A stretch of DNA of 64,000 bases from Leptospiraceae bacterium (GCA_016708435.1 JADJFV010000036.1:62001-126000), one strand, 5' to 3'; positions 53,501-61,643 are shown, counted from the first letter of the stretch. Notes: generated by a model from the sequence alone, not told the origin. Numbers and translations are program-made.

Positions 53501-56169
53501 TCTTGAGATCGATTCAAAGTGGTATTGAAAATGGAGACTTGGAGTATACTAGTTATTCGCTCATTCATATTTCCTTTCAGGCACTTGCCATGCGCAAACC
53601 TCTGAAAGAAGTATTGGAAATCTTTGAGAAGATGAGACCGACATTTCTTAAAATCAAACAAGACCATGCCTATTTCACGGCAGCTATTGTAGAGCAAACA
53701 GCCATTAACCTCAAAGAAGTATCTCAGAAGATTCATCAATTAAAAGGAGTAGCATTTGACGAGGATACCTATGTTCATATCTGGATAGAAACAAATAATT
53801 CGAGTGCGCTTCATTGCTATTATACAATGAAATGTGTCATCGGATATTTTTTCGAAGAGCCCGAAGTTGTAGAGGCATACTCCCGTAAGGCGGTGAAACA
53901 TGAGAAGAGTAATCTAGGAACAATGTTTGGTCCTGAGATTCTGTTTTTCGATTCACTCAATCTAAGTCGATTGTATAACGCCGCTACAATTAAATCTAAA
54001 AAGAAAGAATATAAAAAGCGTATCGCAAAAAATGCTAAGAAGATGAAAGCCTGGGCGGTTAGTTGTGAAGCAAATTACGGACATAAATTTAATATTCTAC
54101 AGGGGTTAATCCGCGAGATAGAGGGTAATGACTCTTTAGCGCTTAAAGAGTATAAGACTGCAATTTATTTAGCTAAAAAGCATGAGTATATTTTGGAAGA
54201 AGCAATTGCCAATGAACTATCTGCGGCTATTTGGCGTAAGACCCAAGATGAACAGTATGAACAAATTCATCTAATCGAAGCTCATTATTGCTACCGAAGG
54301 TGGGGATCAGAACCAATGGTAAAGAAATTAGAAGATCAGTTTCCTTTTCTCAAACGAAAATACAATACTGCTCAATCAGAATTAATGGTTACTCATAGTA
54401 AAACTCTAAGCACAGGAAATTTCTTAGATTTAAACACAGTAGTCAAAGCTTCTCAGACTCTATCCGGAGAAATTCAATTTGGTAGATTGCTAGAGAAGAT
54501 GATGAAGATTCTATTTGAAAATGCAGGTGCAGAGAGAGGATTTTTTATTTTAAAAGAGACAGATAATCTTTTTATCGAAGCAGAAGGAAAGGCTGATTCG
54601 AATTATATCGAAGTCTTAAAAGCAAAGTCAGTGCAAGTAGCTACTGAAATTTCTGTGAGCATTGTAAATTATGTAGCCCGCACAAAGAATTTAGTCTTAC
54701 TCAATGATGCTACTAAATCAGGAATGTTTACGAATGACTCGTATGTAAAAGCCAATACACCAAAGTCTATTCTTTGTTATCCTATACTCAATCAAGGACA
54801 TCTAGTAGGAATTGTTTATTTAGAAAACAATCTTACTACAGATGCATTTACACCGGATCGTGTAGAAATATTAAAAGTGTTATCTTCCCAAATAGCGGTG
54901 AGTGTAGAAAACTCACTCTTATACACAAGCCTTGAAGCAAAAGTAATGGAAAGAACCCGTGATCTAAATGAAGCACTTGTTGAAGTGCGCTCATTGAAAG
55001 AACAACAAGATGGAGATTATTTCTTGAATACACTTTTAATTGAGCCACTCGCTCAAAACAATGCACAGAGTTCAAATGTTGAAATAGAATTTTTTATCAA
55101 ACAAAAAAAGCAATTTATATTTCGTAACGGTTACTATGAATTAGGCGGAGATATTAATATTTCCGAAAACCTAGAACTTCAGAAAAATAAATACATCGTA
55201 TTTCTAAATGGAGATGCAATGGGTAAGTCGATACAAGGTGCAGGCGGAGTATTGGTATTAGGCACAGTATTCAAATCTATTATCCAGCGCACGCAATCGA
55301 CTGATTATGGAAAGACTGTTTATCCTGAGAAATGGCTCAAAGATGCATTCATTGAAATGCATAAGGCTTTTGTAAGTTTTGATGGGTCTATGCTCATGTC
55401 TCTTGTGTTTGGACTTATTGATGAGAGAACAGGCGTGATGTATTTTTTAAATGCTGAGCACCCTGATATGGCTCTTTATCGAGATGGGAAGGCAAGCTTC
55501 ATAGAAAATACAACTCCTTATACTAAACTAGGCACGCAGGGGCAAGCAGGGAGTATCTCCATTCAGGTCTTTTCCTTATTACCCGGTGATATTGTTATAT
55601 CAGGCTCGGATGGTAGAGATGATATTATCATAGGAAAGGAAGAAAATTCTGAGTATGATATTATTAACGAAGACCATGATTTATTTCTTCATCATGTAGA
55701 GCACGCGGAAGGAGATTTACATAAAATCTATGAGATGATTGCGGCTACAGGCAAACTGATGGATGATATTTCTCTTTGTAAGGTTTATTTTAAAGGGTAT
55801 CCTCTAAATGAAGCCAAGGTTAGTTTAGAAGCAACTCTAAAGTCACTTTCTCAATATAAGATTGATTGCAATTATGCTAAATTTTTAGAACTTGCGCACA
55901 GGCTAATTGCTGATTATCCGCATCTTACGAATTACCTGTATGAAATTTCGAATGTATACAAAGAAATAAAGCAATATGATAAAGCTATAACAGTAGCCGA
56001 GAGAGCCAGACTTAGATATCCTAAGAATTTTAATAATCTATTGGTATTGTTGGAGTCTTATATTCACGTTGGAAAAACAGAGAAGGTGCGCATAACAATC
56101 GATACCTGCTTGAGTCTAAAGCCGAATGATGAGCGCTTACTTGCCTTAGTTAGTCTTGCGCGTAAATGA
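50506..56169 (+). CDS. Giant Ser/Thr kinase-AAA-GAF-SpoIIE phosphatase-TPR signalling protein
   Basis: 1887 aa from ATG 50506 (GAGGG about 9 nt upstream; a TTG 3 codons earlier is less likely). Order: protein kinase (about 1-265; HRDIKAHN with catalytic Asp near 126, DFGSA, SPEQTGRMNRTVDYRTDYYS); AAA-type ATPase (about 295-560; GRSGIGKS near 335, Walker B IFLDDLQWAD); a helical TPR-like region (about 650-1270); GAF (about 1310-1460); coiled coil; SpoIIE-type PP2C phosphatase (about 1505-1755; GGDINI, FLNGDAMGKSIQGAGG, FVSFDGSML, SGSDGRDD); final TPR (about 1770-1887). It joins a kinase and a phosphatase in one polypeptide. No signal or membrane helix is seen. The phosphatase end is paralogous to 39907-42435. 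Confidence 0.92.
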   Translation: MYRLDERETDKEIYLSEKSAVFRGNRFGQPVIIKTLRSEYPDPALISEFKQEYEILQKLQGQGLIRAISLEKFKSSLAIIFEDIGGEDLSKLLAYKKFSLVECLEIMLATTKALGKIHSANIVHRDIKAHNIVLNEKTRDLQIIDFGSASFLIKQNSFIPMNSSLEGTLSYISPEQTGRMNRTVDYRTDYYSLGVTFYQILTGELPFVYTDPMELVHAHIAKTPVSPFNKNGTPKILSDIIMKLLEKNPEDRYQSANGLIYDLELCISNLDALLSNPENIEDRIENINNGLQIGQKDFSTKFQIPEKLYGRAKEIIQILKSFKHVTEGEVELVLISGRSGIGKSVLINELNKPILEYKGYFASGKFDQFKRTIPYYAITRAFQNLLKQILTEKEESILIWKHDLQEAVGANGQIIVEVIPELETLIGRQPPVSELGLAESKNRFNLVFQNFIKAFCQEEHAIAIFLDDLQWADTPSIYLVESILTNPEMKFLLLILSFRDNEVLPTDAFSLMLEDLKKKGIDSKNINLEPLSLNDVNHLVSDTLHLEKKHTKELAQILHTKTKGNPFFVNAMFKSLYDKDLIYYKEGIWAWDISKIEQGKITENVIDLLIEKVKDLNFLQAEILKLAACIGDSFSIEVFFLVSGKQQESIANELTSISNEGFLIVTKNIITFVHDKIREATYTLINNEERAKNHFLIGKTYLSLTKAEDIDDLVFTIVSQLNQGIVYITEDLERKQLLELNVLAGNKSLASSAYDAALSFYTMAVSLLSENSWKTDYKKTLDLYIAKAQAEYLSTNFEMAEKTFELIMHHAERNLDKISVYELKSSLYTKQLRMREALTLATDALKLLKVSIPKHPSELSAIPEIIKAKIQIGRKNASDFLDLPLMVNETDSAIMRLLNISIAPSYLSKPLLFPVLVMKMVNLSLRRGISPISPFAFIVFGMIQGSALGDFKTGYEWGKLAINLVDKYNFKSVQCRTLMVYACAVHHWTNHARTGNEFLLRSIQSGIENGDLEYTSYSLIHISFQALAMRKPLKEVLEIFEKMRPTFLKIKQDHAYFTAAIVEQTAINLKEVSQKIHQLKGVAFDEDTYVHIWIETNNSSALHCYYTMKCVIGYFFEEPEVVEAYSRKAVKHEKSNLGTMFGPEILFFDSLNLSRLYNAATIKSKKKEYKKRIAKNAKKMKAWAVSCEANYGHKFNILQGLIREIEGNDSLALKEYKTAIYLAKKHEYILEEAIANELSAAIWRKTQDEQYEQIHLIEAHYCYRRWGSEPMVKKLEDQFPFLKRKYNTAQSELMVTHSKTLSTGNFLDLNTVVKASQTLSGEIQFGRLLEKMMKILFENAGAERGFFILKETDNLFIEAEGKADSNYIEVLKAKSVQVATEISVSIVNYVARTKNLVLLNDATKSGMFTNDSYVKANTPKSILCYPILNQGHLVGIVYLENNLTTDAFTPDRVEILKVLSSQIAVSVENSLLYTSLEAKVMERTRDLNEALVEVRSLKEQQDGDYFLNTLLIEPLAQNNAQSSNVEIEFFIKQKKQFIFRNGYYELGGDINISENLELQKNKYIVFLNGDAMGKSIQGAGGVLVLGTVFKSIIQRTQSTDYGKTVYPEKWLKDAFIEMHKAFVSFDGSMLMSLVFGLIDERTGVMYFLNAEHPDMALYRDGKASFIENTTPYTKLGTQGQAGSISIQVFSLLPGDIVISGSDGRDDIIIGKEENSEYDIINEDHDLFLHHVEHAEGDLHKIYEMIAATGKLMDDISLCKVYFKGYPLNEAKVSLEATLKSLSQYKIDCNYAKFLELAHRLIADYPHLTNYLYEISNVYKEIKQYDKAITVAERARLRYPKNFNNLLVLLESYIHVGKTEKVRITIDTCLSLKPNDERLLALVSLARK

Positions 56170-56221
56170 ATGAATAACAGGAGTGATTCACTTTTAAAAG
56201 CTGAGTCAATCTTTTCTTTCT

Positions 56222-56323
56222 TTATTTAAACAAAAAGGAGTCATTGTATTGCGAGTAATTGAGTATATTTTCATCGTCTGTAATATACCACAGAAAAAAA
56301 TGAGTGTCTAAGAGACAATTCAT
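56222..56323 (-). pseudogene. Truncated PIN-domain (VapC-like) toxin
   Basis: 33 codons: MNCLLDTHFFLWYITDDENI then 13 unrelated residues and a stop. LLDTHxFLWYI is the hallmark N-terminus of PIN toxins, with the first catalytic Asp. The other 90-100 residues and their acidic ligands are absent, so it cannot be an active nuclease. Its ATG overlaps the end of the antitoxin frame (ATGA). Confidence 0.7.
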
Positions 56324-56543
56324 ATTACCCCAAAGCCCATTAGAACGTCATTTGATAATTCATCAAAGAAAGAGTCAGGAACTTGAAAGTCATTCTTTGC
56401 TAAACCAAAGGGGCGCGTTTTGTTTTTTTATCAGAGGAAGACTCTAAAGACCAAATAATAGTTTCCCCTTTTTTATTTTTTAGTTCATCTGGAATTTTTA
56501 AAGTATCTGGTAAGTGTTTATAAACAATCCGAATTGGTTGCAT
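56320..56543 (-). pseudogene. Frameshifted VapB-type antitoxin
   Basis: The first frame gives MQPIRIVYKHLPDTLKIPDE and runs 47 codons to a TAG at 56400-56402. Just before it the family-typical end resumes in another frame: RPFGLAKNDFQVPDSFFDEL then SNDVLMGFGVI. A one-base loss (or two-base gain) in the CGCGCCCC run near 56408-56415 explains the break. The total span of 224 nt is not a multiple of three. The gene is paired with the truncated PIN toxin. Confidence 0.7.
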
Positions 56544-56827
56544 TCTATTACTTTTCCTTATTATTCAAGTATTAGTGGTTAAAGTTTTTTTTGCAAAGCA
56601 TAAATAAGAATAATTTATAGCTTTTCTAAAACGAAAAGGAAATGGCTAAGCGATTTTTCTTTTAGTTGAAACTTTTCCTTCTTTATTTTATTTTGAGAAT
56701 GAGACTATGGGGTGTATAAAAAAATGCTATTCTGAGTTGGTTAAAGGACTTTTTTGTGCTTAGAATCGACTTACTTGGAGTATCCATTTATTACAAGGCA
56801 AAGCCCCTATTAAAAAGGACAAAGGCA

Positions 56828-57160
56828 ATGGCGTATTCACATAGACTTGTTTCCGGAATTGATGTAGTAGACATTAGTGATTCGATGGATTTATATTCCG
56901 TTCCTGAATTAAAAAAATTCTGTAAGAATCTTACACACAAAGAGGGTGTAAAGATTTTACTTACGCTAGAGAAAGTTCATTTCTTGGACTCTTCGGGTCT
57001 TGGAATGCTGACCAATTTATATTTTGAGTGCCAACAAAAAGGAATTCCTTTAAAGTTAGCCAGACTCAGTGCAGAGGCTAAGAGACTGTTTGTGCTAACC
57101 AAGCTAGAACAATCTATTCCAATTTATGAAACAGAGGAAGATGCAATTAGTCGTTACTAA
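56828..57160 (+). CDS. STAS-domain anti-sigma factor antagonist
   Basis: 110 aa from ATG 56828 (AAGGA 8 nt upstream), the normal length for SpoIIAA/RsbV proteins; a GTG at 56756 would add 24 residues. The STAS signature is present: VVDISDSMDLYSVPELKKF and KVHFLDSSGLGMLTNLYF, where a Ser of DSSG is the expected phosphorylation site. When unphosphorylated, such proteins bind the RsbW-type kinase and free its target. SpoIIE phosphatases nearby could reactivate it. It overlaps the cstA stop by 4 nt, tail to tail. Confidence 0.9.
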   Translation: MAYSHRLVSGIDVVDISDSMDLYSVPELKKFCKNLTHKEGVKILLTLEKVHFLDSSGLGMLTNLYFECQQKGIPLKLARLSAEAKRLFVLTKLEQSIPIYETEEDAISRY

Positions 57161-59019
57161 ATAGCATCCATATCTCGTTTAATTTTTCTCCAGACTAAAA
57201 ATCCTTCCACGAGTAGCCAGAGTGTAAGGATGATGAGTATTCCACCTACTCCTGCGAGTAGATAATTAGGAGTAGCCCCGTTTATAAATTCTAAGAAATT
57301 TCCAACCATTGCCCATAGAGTAACGCACAATACAAAACTCATCGGAAGTAAAATGCTGAGTGTAGGTCGCTTTGATTTTAATAAGTAAATGAATACGACT
57401 AATAGAGATAAGCCGGCAAGGAGTTGATTGGTTGTGCCAAATACTTTCCAGAGAGCAAGCCCCGCCGGTTTCATTTGACCATTTACATTTATCTTTAAAA
57501 ATGCAAAGAATGCAATCGAAGCTACTGCTAGTAGGCTAGATGTATAACGATTGGCAAAGAGTAAATTTAAAGTCTTAGAGCGAAACGAGTGAACAATTTC
57601 TTCAATATTATATCTGAGAAGTCTAGTCGCGGAGTCGAGGGACGTAAGGGCAAAGCTAATCACAATGAGTGCAATAAATCCCTGTCCGAATTTTTCAGGA
57701 ATACCTAATTGACCGAGGAAGCGACTCGTTCCATAGATATAAGCGCCGACTTGAACGTTTAATCCCTGTAAGCCCGCCCAGGATTTGTAATAAGAATTCC
57801 ATTCTTCACTCGAACTAAATCCAATCGTGCAGGCGATAACAGCCGTTAGCCCAAGAAGTGACTCTCCTATCATTCCACCATAGCCGATGACTCTTGCATC
57901 TGTTTCGACTGCGATTTGCTTTGCAGTTGTGCCTGAACTAACCAGTGAGTGAAAGCCTGAGATGGCTCCACAGGCAATGGTAATGAATACAAAGGGAAGT
58001 ATATCCATTCCAATTTCTTCTGTTCTAAAGGCTGCTGCATTGAAGGAAGGAAAGTTTCCACTTATACTTCCCACAAAGTATCCGAGGTAAATTAGGATTA
58101 TTCCCAAGTAGAGTAAGAAGGAATTAATATAGTCTCGGCTCTGGAGTAGTAGCCATACAGGTGTGACTGAGGCTAAGAAGGCGTAGGCGAGTAGAATGAG
58201 TTTCCAACTGTCTGTAGAGGGAGCGCGGTCAATATCGCTTAGCCCGATTAAGTCTAGAAATTTATCATCCATACTAAAATAGATCGTCGCTAGAGTGACA
58301 AAAAAGCTAACCACTGTGAGCGGACCGAGTGAGTAATTCTTTTTGTAGTGCAAAAAACCTACAATTAACGCTAAGATCATGAGCATGAGAGTAGGAGTGA
58401 CCGATTCTGGAAAATTACTTCGTAGATGAATCTTAGCTGGTTCTTTTTTTTGTAATTCTCCATTGTCGTGTCCGTCTTTGACTTCTTTGACAGTGACAGG
58501 TTGCTCGATTACGGTTGGTGATTTGACTGCGACTGGTTTTGGTGGAGCAGAATAAAGTCCTGCGATGACTAATACAAATACTCCCATAGCAAGAGAAACT
58601 AAAAAGAAAATGATTACATGAAATAAAGATCTGGCACGATGACCGAGTAAGTCTTCTGCGACTTGACCCACTGATTTTCCATCGTGTCGAATGGATACGA
58701 CAAGCGAACCAAAATCATGCACACAACCCATGAAGATTCCACCTAGCACAACCCATATCATAGCAGGAAGCCAACCCCAAATCACCGCAACAGCAGGACC
58801 TAGAATGGGAGCAAGTCCTGCAATGGATGCAAAGTGATGACCAAATAAAACACTCGGCTTGGTTGGCACATAGTCTATTCCATCGTTATGTGTATGCGCA
58901 GGTGTGACGAATTCTTTTCCTCGAAGTCCAAATACTTTGTCAGCAAGATAGCGGGAATAAAATTTGAATCCTAAGAAATAGAATAAAAGGCATAGTGTGA
59001 CGACGATTGCAGGTATCAT
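57157..59019 (-). CDS. cstA: CstA-family carbon starvation / pyruvate or peptide transporter
   Basis: 620 aa with about 16 hydrophobic helices in the inner membrane. CstA core motifs: KPSVLFGHHFASIAGLAPIL, GPAVAVIWGWLPAMIWVVLG and GGIFMGCVHDFGSLVVS near the N-terminus; SGTTAKQIAVETDARVIGYG and ALTSLDSATRLLRYNIEE later. A hydrophilic loop (about 172-202, rich in Lys, Val and Glu) separates helices. Members import pyruvate or peptides during starvation. At 620 aa it is shorter than E. coli CstA (about 700). Its stop overlaps the convergent STAS gene. Confidence 0.95.
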   Translation of the reverse strand: MIPAIVVTLCLLFYFLGFKFYSRYLADKVFGLRGKEFVTPAHTHNDGIDYVPTKPSVLFGHHFASIAGLAPILGPAVAVIWGWLPAMIWVVLGGIFMGCVHDFGSLVVSIRHDGKSVGQVAEDLLGHRARSLFHVIIFFLVSLAMGVFVLVIAGLYSAPPKPVAVKSPTVIEQPVTVKEVKDGHDNGELQKKEPAKIHLRSNFPESVTPTLMLMILALIVGFLHYKKNYSLGPLTVVSFFVTLATIYFSMDDKFLDLIGLSDIDRAPSTDSWKLILLAYAFLASVTPVWLLLQSRDYINSFLLYLGIILIYLGYFVGSISGNFPSFNAAAFRTEEIGMDILPFVFITIACGAISGFHSLVSSGTTAKQIAVETDARVIGYGGMIGESLLGLTAVIACTIGFSSSEEWNSYYKSWAGLQGLNVQVGAYIYGTSRFLGQLGIPEKFGQGFIALIVISFALTSLDSATRLLRYNIEEIVHSFRSKTLNLLFANRYTSSLLAVASIAFFAFLKINVNGQMKPAGLALWKVFGTTNQLLAGLSLLVVFIYLLKSKRPTLSILLPMSFVLCVTLWAMVGNFLEFINGATPNYLLAGVGGILIILTLWLLVEGFLVWRKIKRDMDAI

Positions 59020-59063
59020 GAAATACTAAGACTATTTCGATTTGATTCCAAGCAAGTAGTTTT

Positions 59064-59408
59064 TTTAAGACTTTTTTTGATACATCCGTTCTTGTTTCGG
59101 CATATGCAGTATTATCCGTTCTTCCTATAAAGCCAAAGCTTTCTCTTATAGAAGTTGAAAATATTTTACAAAAAAACATTTATTCTAAGTTTGAGATAAT
59201 GGCGCTTACCCCCAAAGACTACAAAAATGCCGTCAGTGGTGTGACTGAACTTCATCTTTCTGGCGGAATTTTATATGATGCTCTACATATTGAAGCAGCA
59301 ATAAAGTGTGGCACTAAAAAGCTTATCACTTTAAATCACAAACATTTCGAAAAACTTTCTATTGATAGAATTAACACTCGGCTCACCTTGCGTAATATTA
59401 ATTTTTAA
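59064..59408 (+). pseudogene. PIN-domain toxin gene with internal deletion
   Basis: One open frame without start codon reads FFKTFFDTSVLVSAYAVLSV and then PIKPKLSLIEVENILQ, through MALTPKDY, GGILYDALHIEAAIKCGTKK and ITLNHKHFEKL. Both ends of a VapC-type PIN protein are present (FDTSVLV with the first Asp; YDALH with the last). About 50 residues that normally lie between SAY and LPIKPKLS are missing. No ATG, GTG or TTG precedes the Asp motif. The ATG at 59199 would give only the C-terminal 69 residues. Confidence 0.75.
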
Positions 59409-59440
59409 TTCATTTAAACAAAGAAAATAGACATAAAAGT

Positions 59441-59486
59441 TATCGTATCCTTTGTCCGTGTTCATCTGTGGTAATCTTCAAATACT
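59441..59486. repeat. Copy of the CGGTGGTAATC dispersed repeat
   Basis: TATCGTATCCTTTGTCCGTG followed by TTCATCTGTGGTAATCTTCAAATAC. It shares its 5' end and 3' end with 6336-6390 but lacks the middle 10-12 bases. It lies between the PIN relic and the acyltransferase gene. Confidence 0.65.
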
Positions 59487-59500
59487 CTCTTTATGATGCT

Positions 59501-60409
59501 TTATACCTGACCCGGAAAGTCGCCTGGCTTTGTGCGCCATCTTCTATGCACCCAAAAGTATTGCTCTGGAAATAGTTTTACTTCTTCTTCGAGTAGTCTA
59601 GTCCACATTTCTGTGTAATGACGAACAGCCACATCCCTGGAAGGAAATTTCTTTTTGTCGATGACTCCCATGTCTTTTACTCGGACAATTACTTTTCCAT
59701 CTTCGCCACAGACAACAGAGTATAATAGCAATTTTGCGCCAGTAAGATAAGCCATGAGCGCAGGACCTTGATAGGTAGAAGCAGGACGATTGAAGAAATT
59801 GACAAAGATTCCAGCCTTGCCCGCGTTTTGATCCGAGCCAAACCCAATCCAGTATCCATCTTTGAGAAGTTTCATCACTCGACTGGATTCATCTGTCGTT
59901 ACAAGCAAAATGCCGTTATTCTCACGTAGCGATTTCACCCATTTATCCACAAAGGGATTTCGAATCTTTTTGTAAATGCCCGCCCCCTTCATTCTAAGTC
60001 CCATGAATTGAACGAGTATTTCCCATGTTCCCAAATGACCGGATACTAAGACTACTCCGATACCTTCTTTATTGGTATCTTGCTCTATTTTTAAAAATTC
60101 TGGCTCATACGAAAGATATTTATCCATCCATTCTTGATTCAATCTAGATGCGTAGAGGGTTCCTGCGAGTAGCCGCCCGAGATGATCAAAGTGTTTTTTT
60201 ACAAGGGATAATTTTTCTTTCTCGTTTAGATTTGGAAATGCATAAGAAATATTGTCGTAAGCTATCTTTCTATGTTTACGGGCTAATGGGAATAATACTC
60301 TCGTGATCCCGACTCCATAGGCAAGACAGACTTTATAAGGCAAGAACTTAAATGGTAAATATAAAAAATACGCAAATAAGAACGAAATAAAATAACTAAT
60401 TTTTTTCAT
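59501..60409 (-). CDS. LpxL/HtrB-type lipid A acyltransferase family protein
   Basis: 302 aa. An N-terminal hydrophobic segment (about 3-32) anchors it to the inner membrane. The catalytic H(x4)D/E motif is GHLGTWE (His near residue 124). Other family marks are FGSDQNAGKAGIFVNFFNRP and the C-terminal FPEQYFWVHRRWRTKPG. It transfers a fatty acyl chain to a lipid A precursor or related lipid. A single such gene sits here with no other lpx genes, so the exact substrate is open. Confidence 0.9.
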   Translation of the reverse strand: MKKISYFISFLFAYFLYLPFKFLPYKVCLAYGVGITRVLFPLARKHRKIAYDNISYAFPNLNEKEKLSLVKKHFDHLGRLLAGTLYASRLNQEWMDKYLSYEPEFLKIEQDTNKEGIGVVLVSGHLGTWEILVQFMGLRMKGAGIYKKIRNPFVDKWVKSLRENNGILLVTTDESSRVMKLLKDGYWIGFGSDQNAGKAGIFVNFFNRPASTYQGPALMAYLTGAKLLLYSVVCGEDGKVIVRVKDMGVIDKKKFPSRDVAVRHYTEMWTRLLEEEVKLFPEQYFWVHRRWRTKPGDFPGQV

Positions 60410-60442
60410 GAATCTATTTTCCTTTTACTTCGATATTTAAAA

Positions 60443-60838
60443 TCACTCAACTACGGTTCCAGTGATTACAACTGTCCGACGTGAAATGATAGGCTTAAAC
60501 CAAAAAACCCAATTTCGAAGTCCAGTAGTCACAGCACGAATCGCTGAATCAAAAAAATCTTCTTCCGATTCGATTTTCAAATTATAGATTTTCTTTGCAT
60601 TTGGTAATTCTGCTCCCAATACATCTTTGAGTTCGAATTTTTCTACTGTAATTAAATCAAATGCAACCCAAGTAATTTTTTTTTCAATCTTAAAACTTCG
60701 AACTCTTTGACCAGAGCTATCTTCATTTGAAAAAGAAACAGGCACATTATAGCCAGAAAGAGAATACTTATAAGTCGCACAGTTGAGAGCGAAAAATAAG
60801 CTTAAGACAAGTATAAATACATTATTTCTTTTTTGCAT
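60443..60838 (-). CDS. Small predicted lipoprotein
   Basis: 131 aa from ATG 60838, which has AAAGG 7-8 nt upstream and begins the signal sequence ending FALNC; a longer frame adds 26 very basic residues and is unlikely. The mature part is beta-rich, with no known domain. Its pattern (C..YKYSL...; F.IEKKITWVAFDL; ...VVITGTVVE) is similar in layout to the next lipoprotein, so they may be old duplicates. It overlaps the alternative frame of the upstream gene. Confidence 0.7.
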   Translation of the reverse strand: MQKRNNVFILVLSLFFALNCATYKYSLSGYNVPVSFSNEDSSGQRVRSFKIEKKITWVAFDLITVEKFELKDVLGAELPNAKKIYNLKIESEEDFFDSAIRAVTTGLRNWVFWFKPIISRRTVVITGTVVE

Positions 60839-60912
60839 TGGTTTTACCTTTCTCTTTTTTATTTTGTTTCTTTTCGGTAGTTTCTTCTTTGCTTTCTGTT
60901 TTAGGAGTATCC

Positions 60913-61371
60913 TCATTCATTGGCTCTTCTTTTACTTCTACCTTCTCTTGATTCGGATTTTCCAAAGCATCCGGTAGGTTTTGGCATTGGCAGGGAAACC
61001 TTTTCGTATAAGTCCCCGTTTATTTTCACAGAATACAATCGCACAATTCCCAACGTAAATAAATCTGCCAGACTATCAACTAGATCGTAAGTTTCTGTAA
61101 TAGTCAAATTTCCAACAGCTTCCGTCTCTGGGTTTTTGAATTCTTCAATAAGAATTCTTTCTAAATCTTTATTGTATACGCGAAAAATACCCCAAAACAT
61201 GTTCACCCTTGTATGGGATAAATCAAATCTTCGTTTTAATTTATATCCTTCCTCTTCTGTATATGATGTTAGGCGAACTTTATGATTTACATTCTTTAAA
61301 TAATATTCAGTCTTAGCGCAGTTTACGGCTAACAAAATTAAACCAACTAAAAAGTATTTCTTCAACTTCAA
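60913..61371 (-). CDS. Small predicted lipoprotein, probably frameshifted near its C-terminus
   Basis: 152 aa as read. The lipobox is LAVNC (Cys 18), with an ordered region RRFDLSHTRVNMFWGIFRVY and LADLFTLGIVRLYSVKINGD. After LPMPKP the frame becomes an arbitrary-looking basic tail (GCFGKSESREGRSKRRANE). In the +1 frame the same DNA codes LPDALENPNQEKVEVKEEP followed by a long Glu/Lys/Thr tail that ends at 60822, overlapping the next gene start. That is the more natural protein end. No domain is known. Confidence 0.7.
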   Translation of the reverse strand: MKLKKYFLVGLILLAVNCAKTEYYLKNVNHKVRLTSYTEEEGYKLKRRFDLSHTRVNMFWGIFRVYNKDLERILIEEFKNPETEAVGNLTITETYDLVDSLADLFTLGIVRLYSVKINGDLYEKVSLPMPKPTGCFGKSESREGRSKRRANE

Positions 61372-61625
61372 TCTCCTAAGTAATTTAATAGTCTAACTCT
61401 CTGATTCCAAATTCCTTCAAGCTTTTTTTTCAATGAAAAATGGATTGCCAGTGAGTCACTGAGAAGCGCGGGAAAATTCATTGGGTTACAGTTTATCTTA
61501 TCCATTGCAAAATACAAGAATAGTTATATTTTTATTCTACAAGTTAATCTCGCAATGATACTTAAATTACAAACAATGCGAATCCCAGCCCAAGAAACCT
61601 ACAAGCTAACCCATGTTAGGTGAGA

Positions 61626-61643
61626 GGATAATAGCTATTCTCC
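61626..61643. promoter_or_regulatory. Palindromic operator candidate of lipase 1
   Basis: GGATAATAGCTATTCTCC is an inverted repeat with a single mismatched pair, 202 bases before the ATG. The matching site of the second lipase differs in several bases but keeps dyad symmetry. The distance suggests an activator site or a site acting on a longer leader. Confidence 0.5.

Larger units (their letters stand above)
56170..56827. other. Intergenic region holding a decayed toxin-antitoxin pair
   Basis: About 660 bases before the STAS gene. The minus-strand VapB-VapC relics (56222-56543) occupy the middle. The rest is AT-rich leader for the STAS gene. A GTG at 56756 in frame with the STAS protein has its own AAAGG and is an alternative, longer start. 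Confidence 0.5.

Noticed and set aside
59199..59408. 69-codon gene from ATG 59199
   Set aside because: The frame continues upstream into the PIN signature FDTSVLV, so this is the tail of a deleted PIN gene rather than a separate small gene.
60443..60916. Longer start for the small lipoprotein (adds 26 residues)
   Set aside because: The added sequence is a highly basic run that would bury the lipoprotein signal, and AAAGG precedes the inner ATG.
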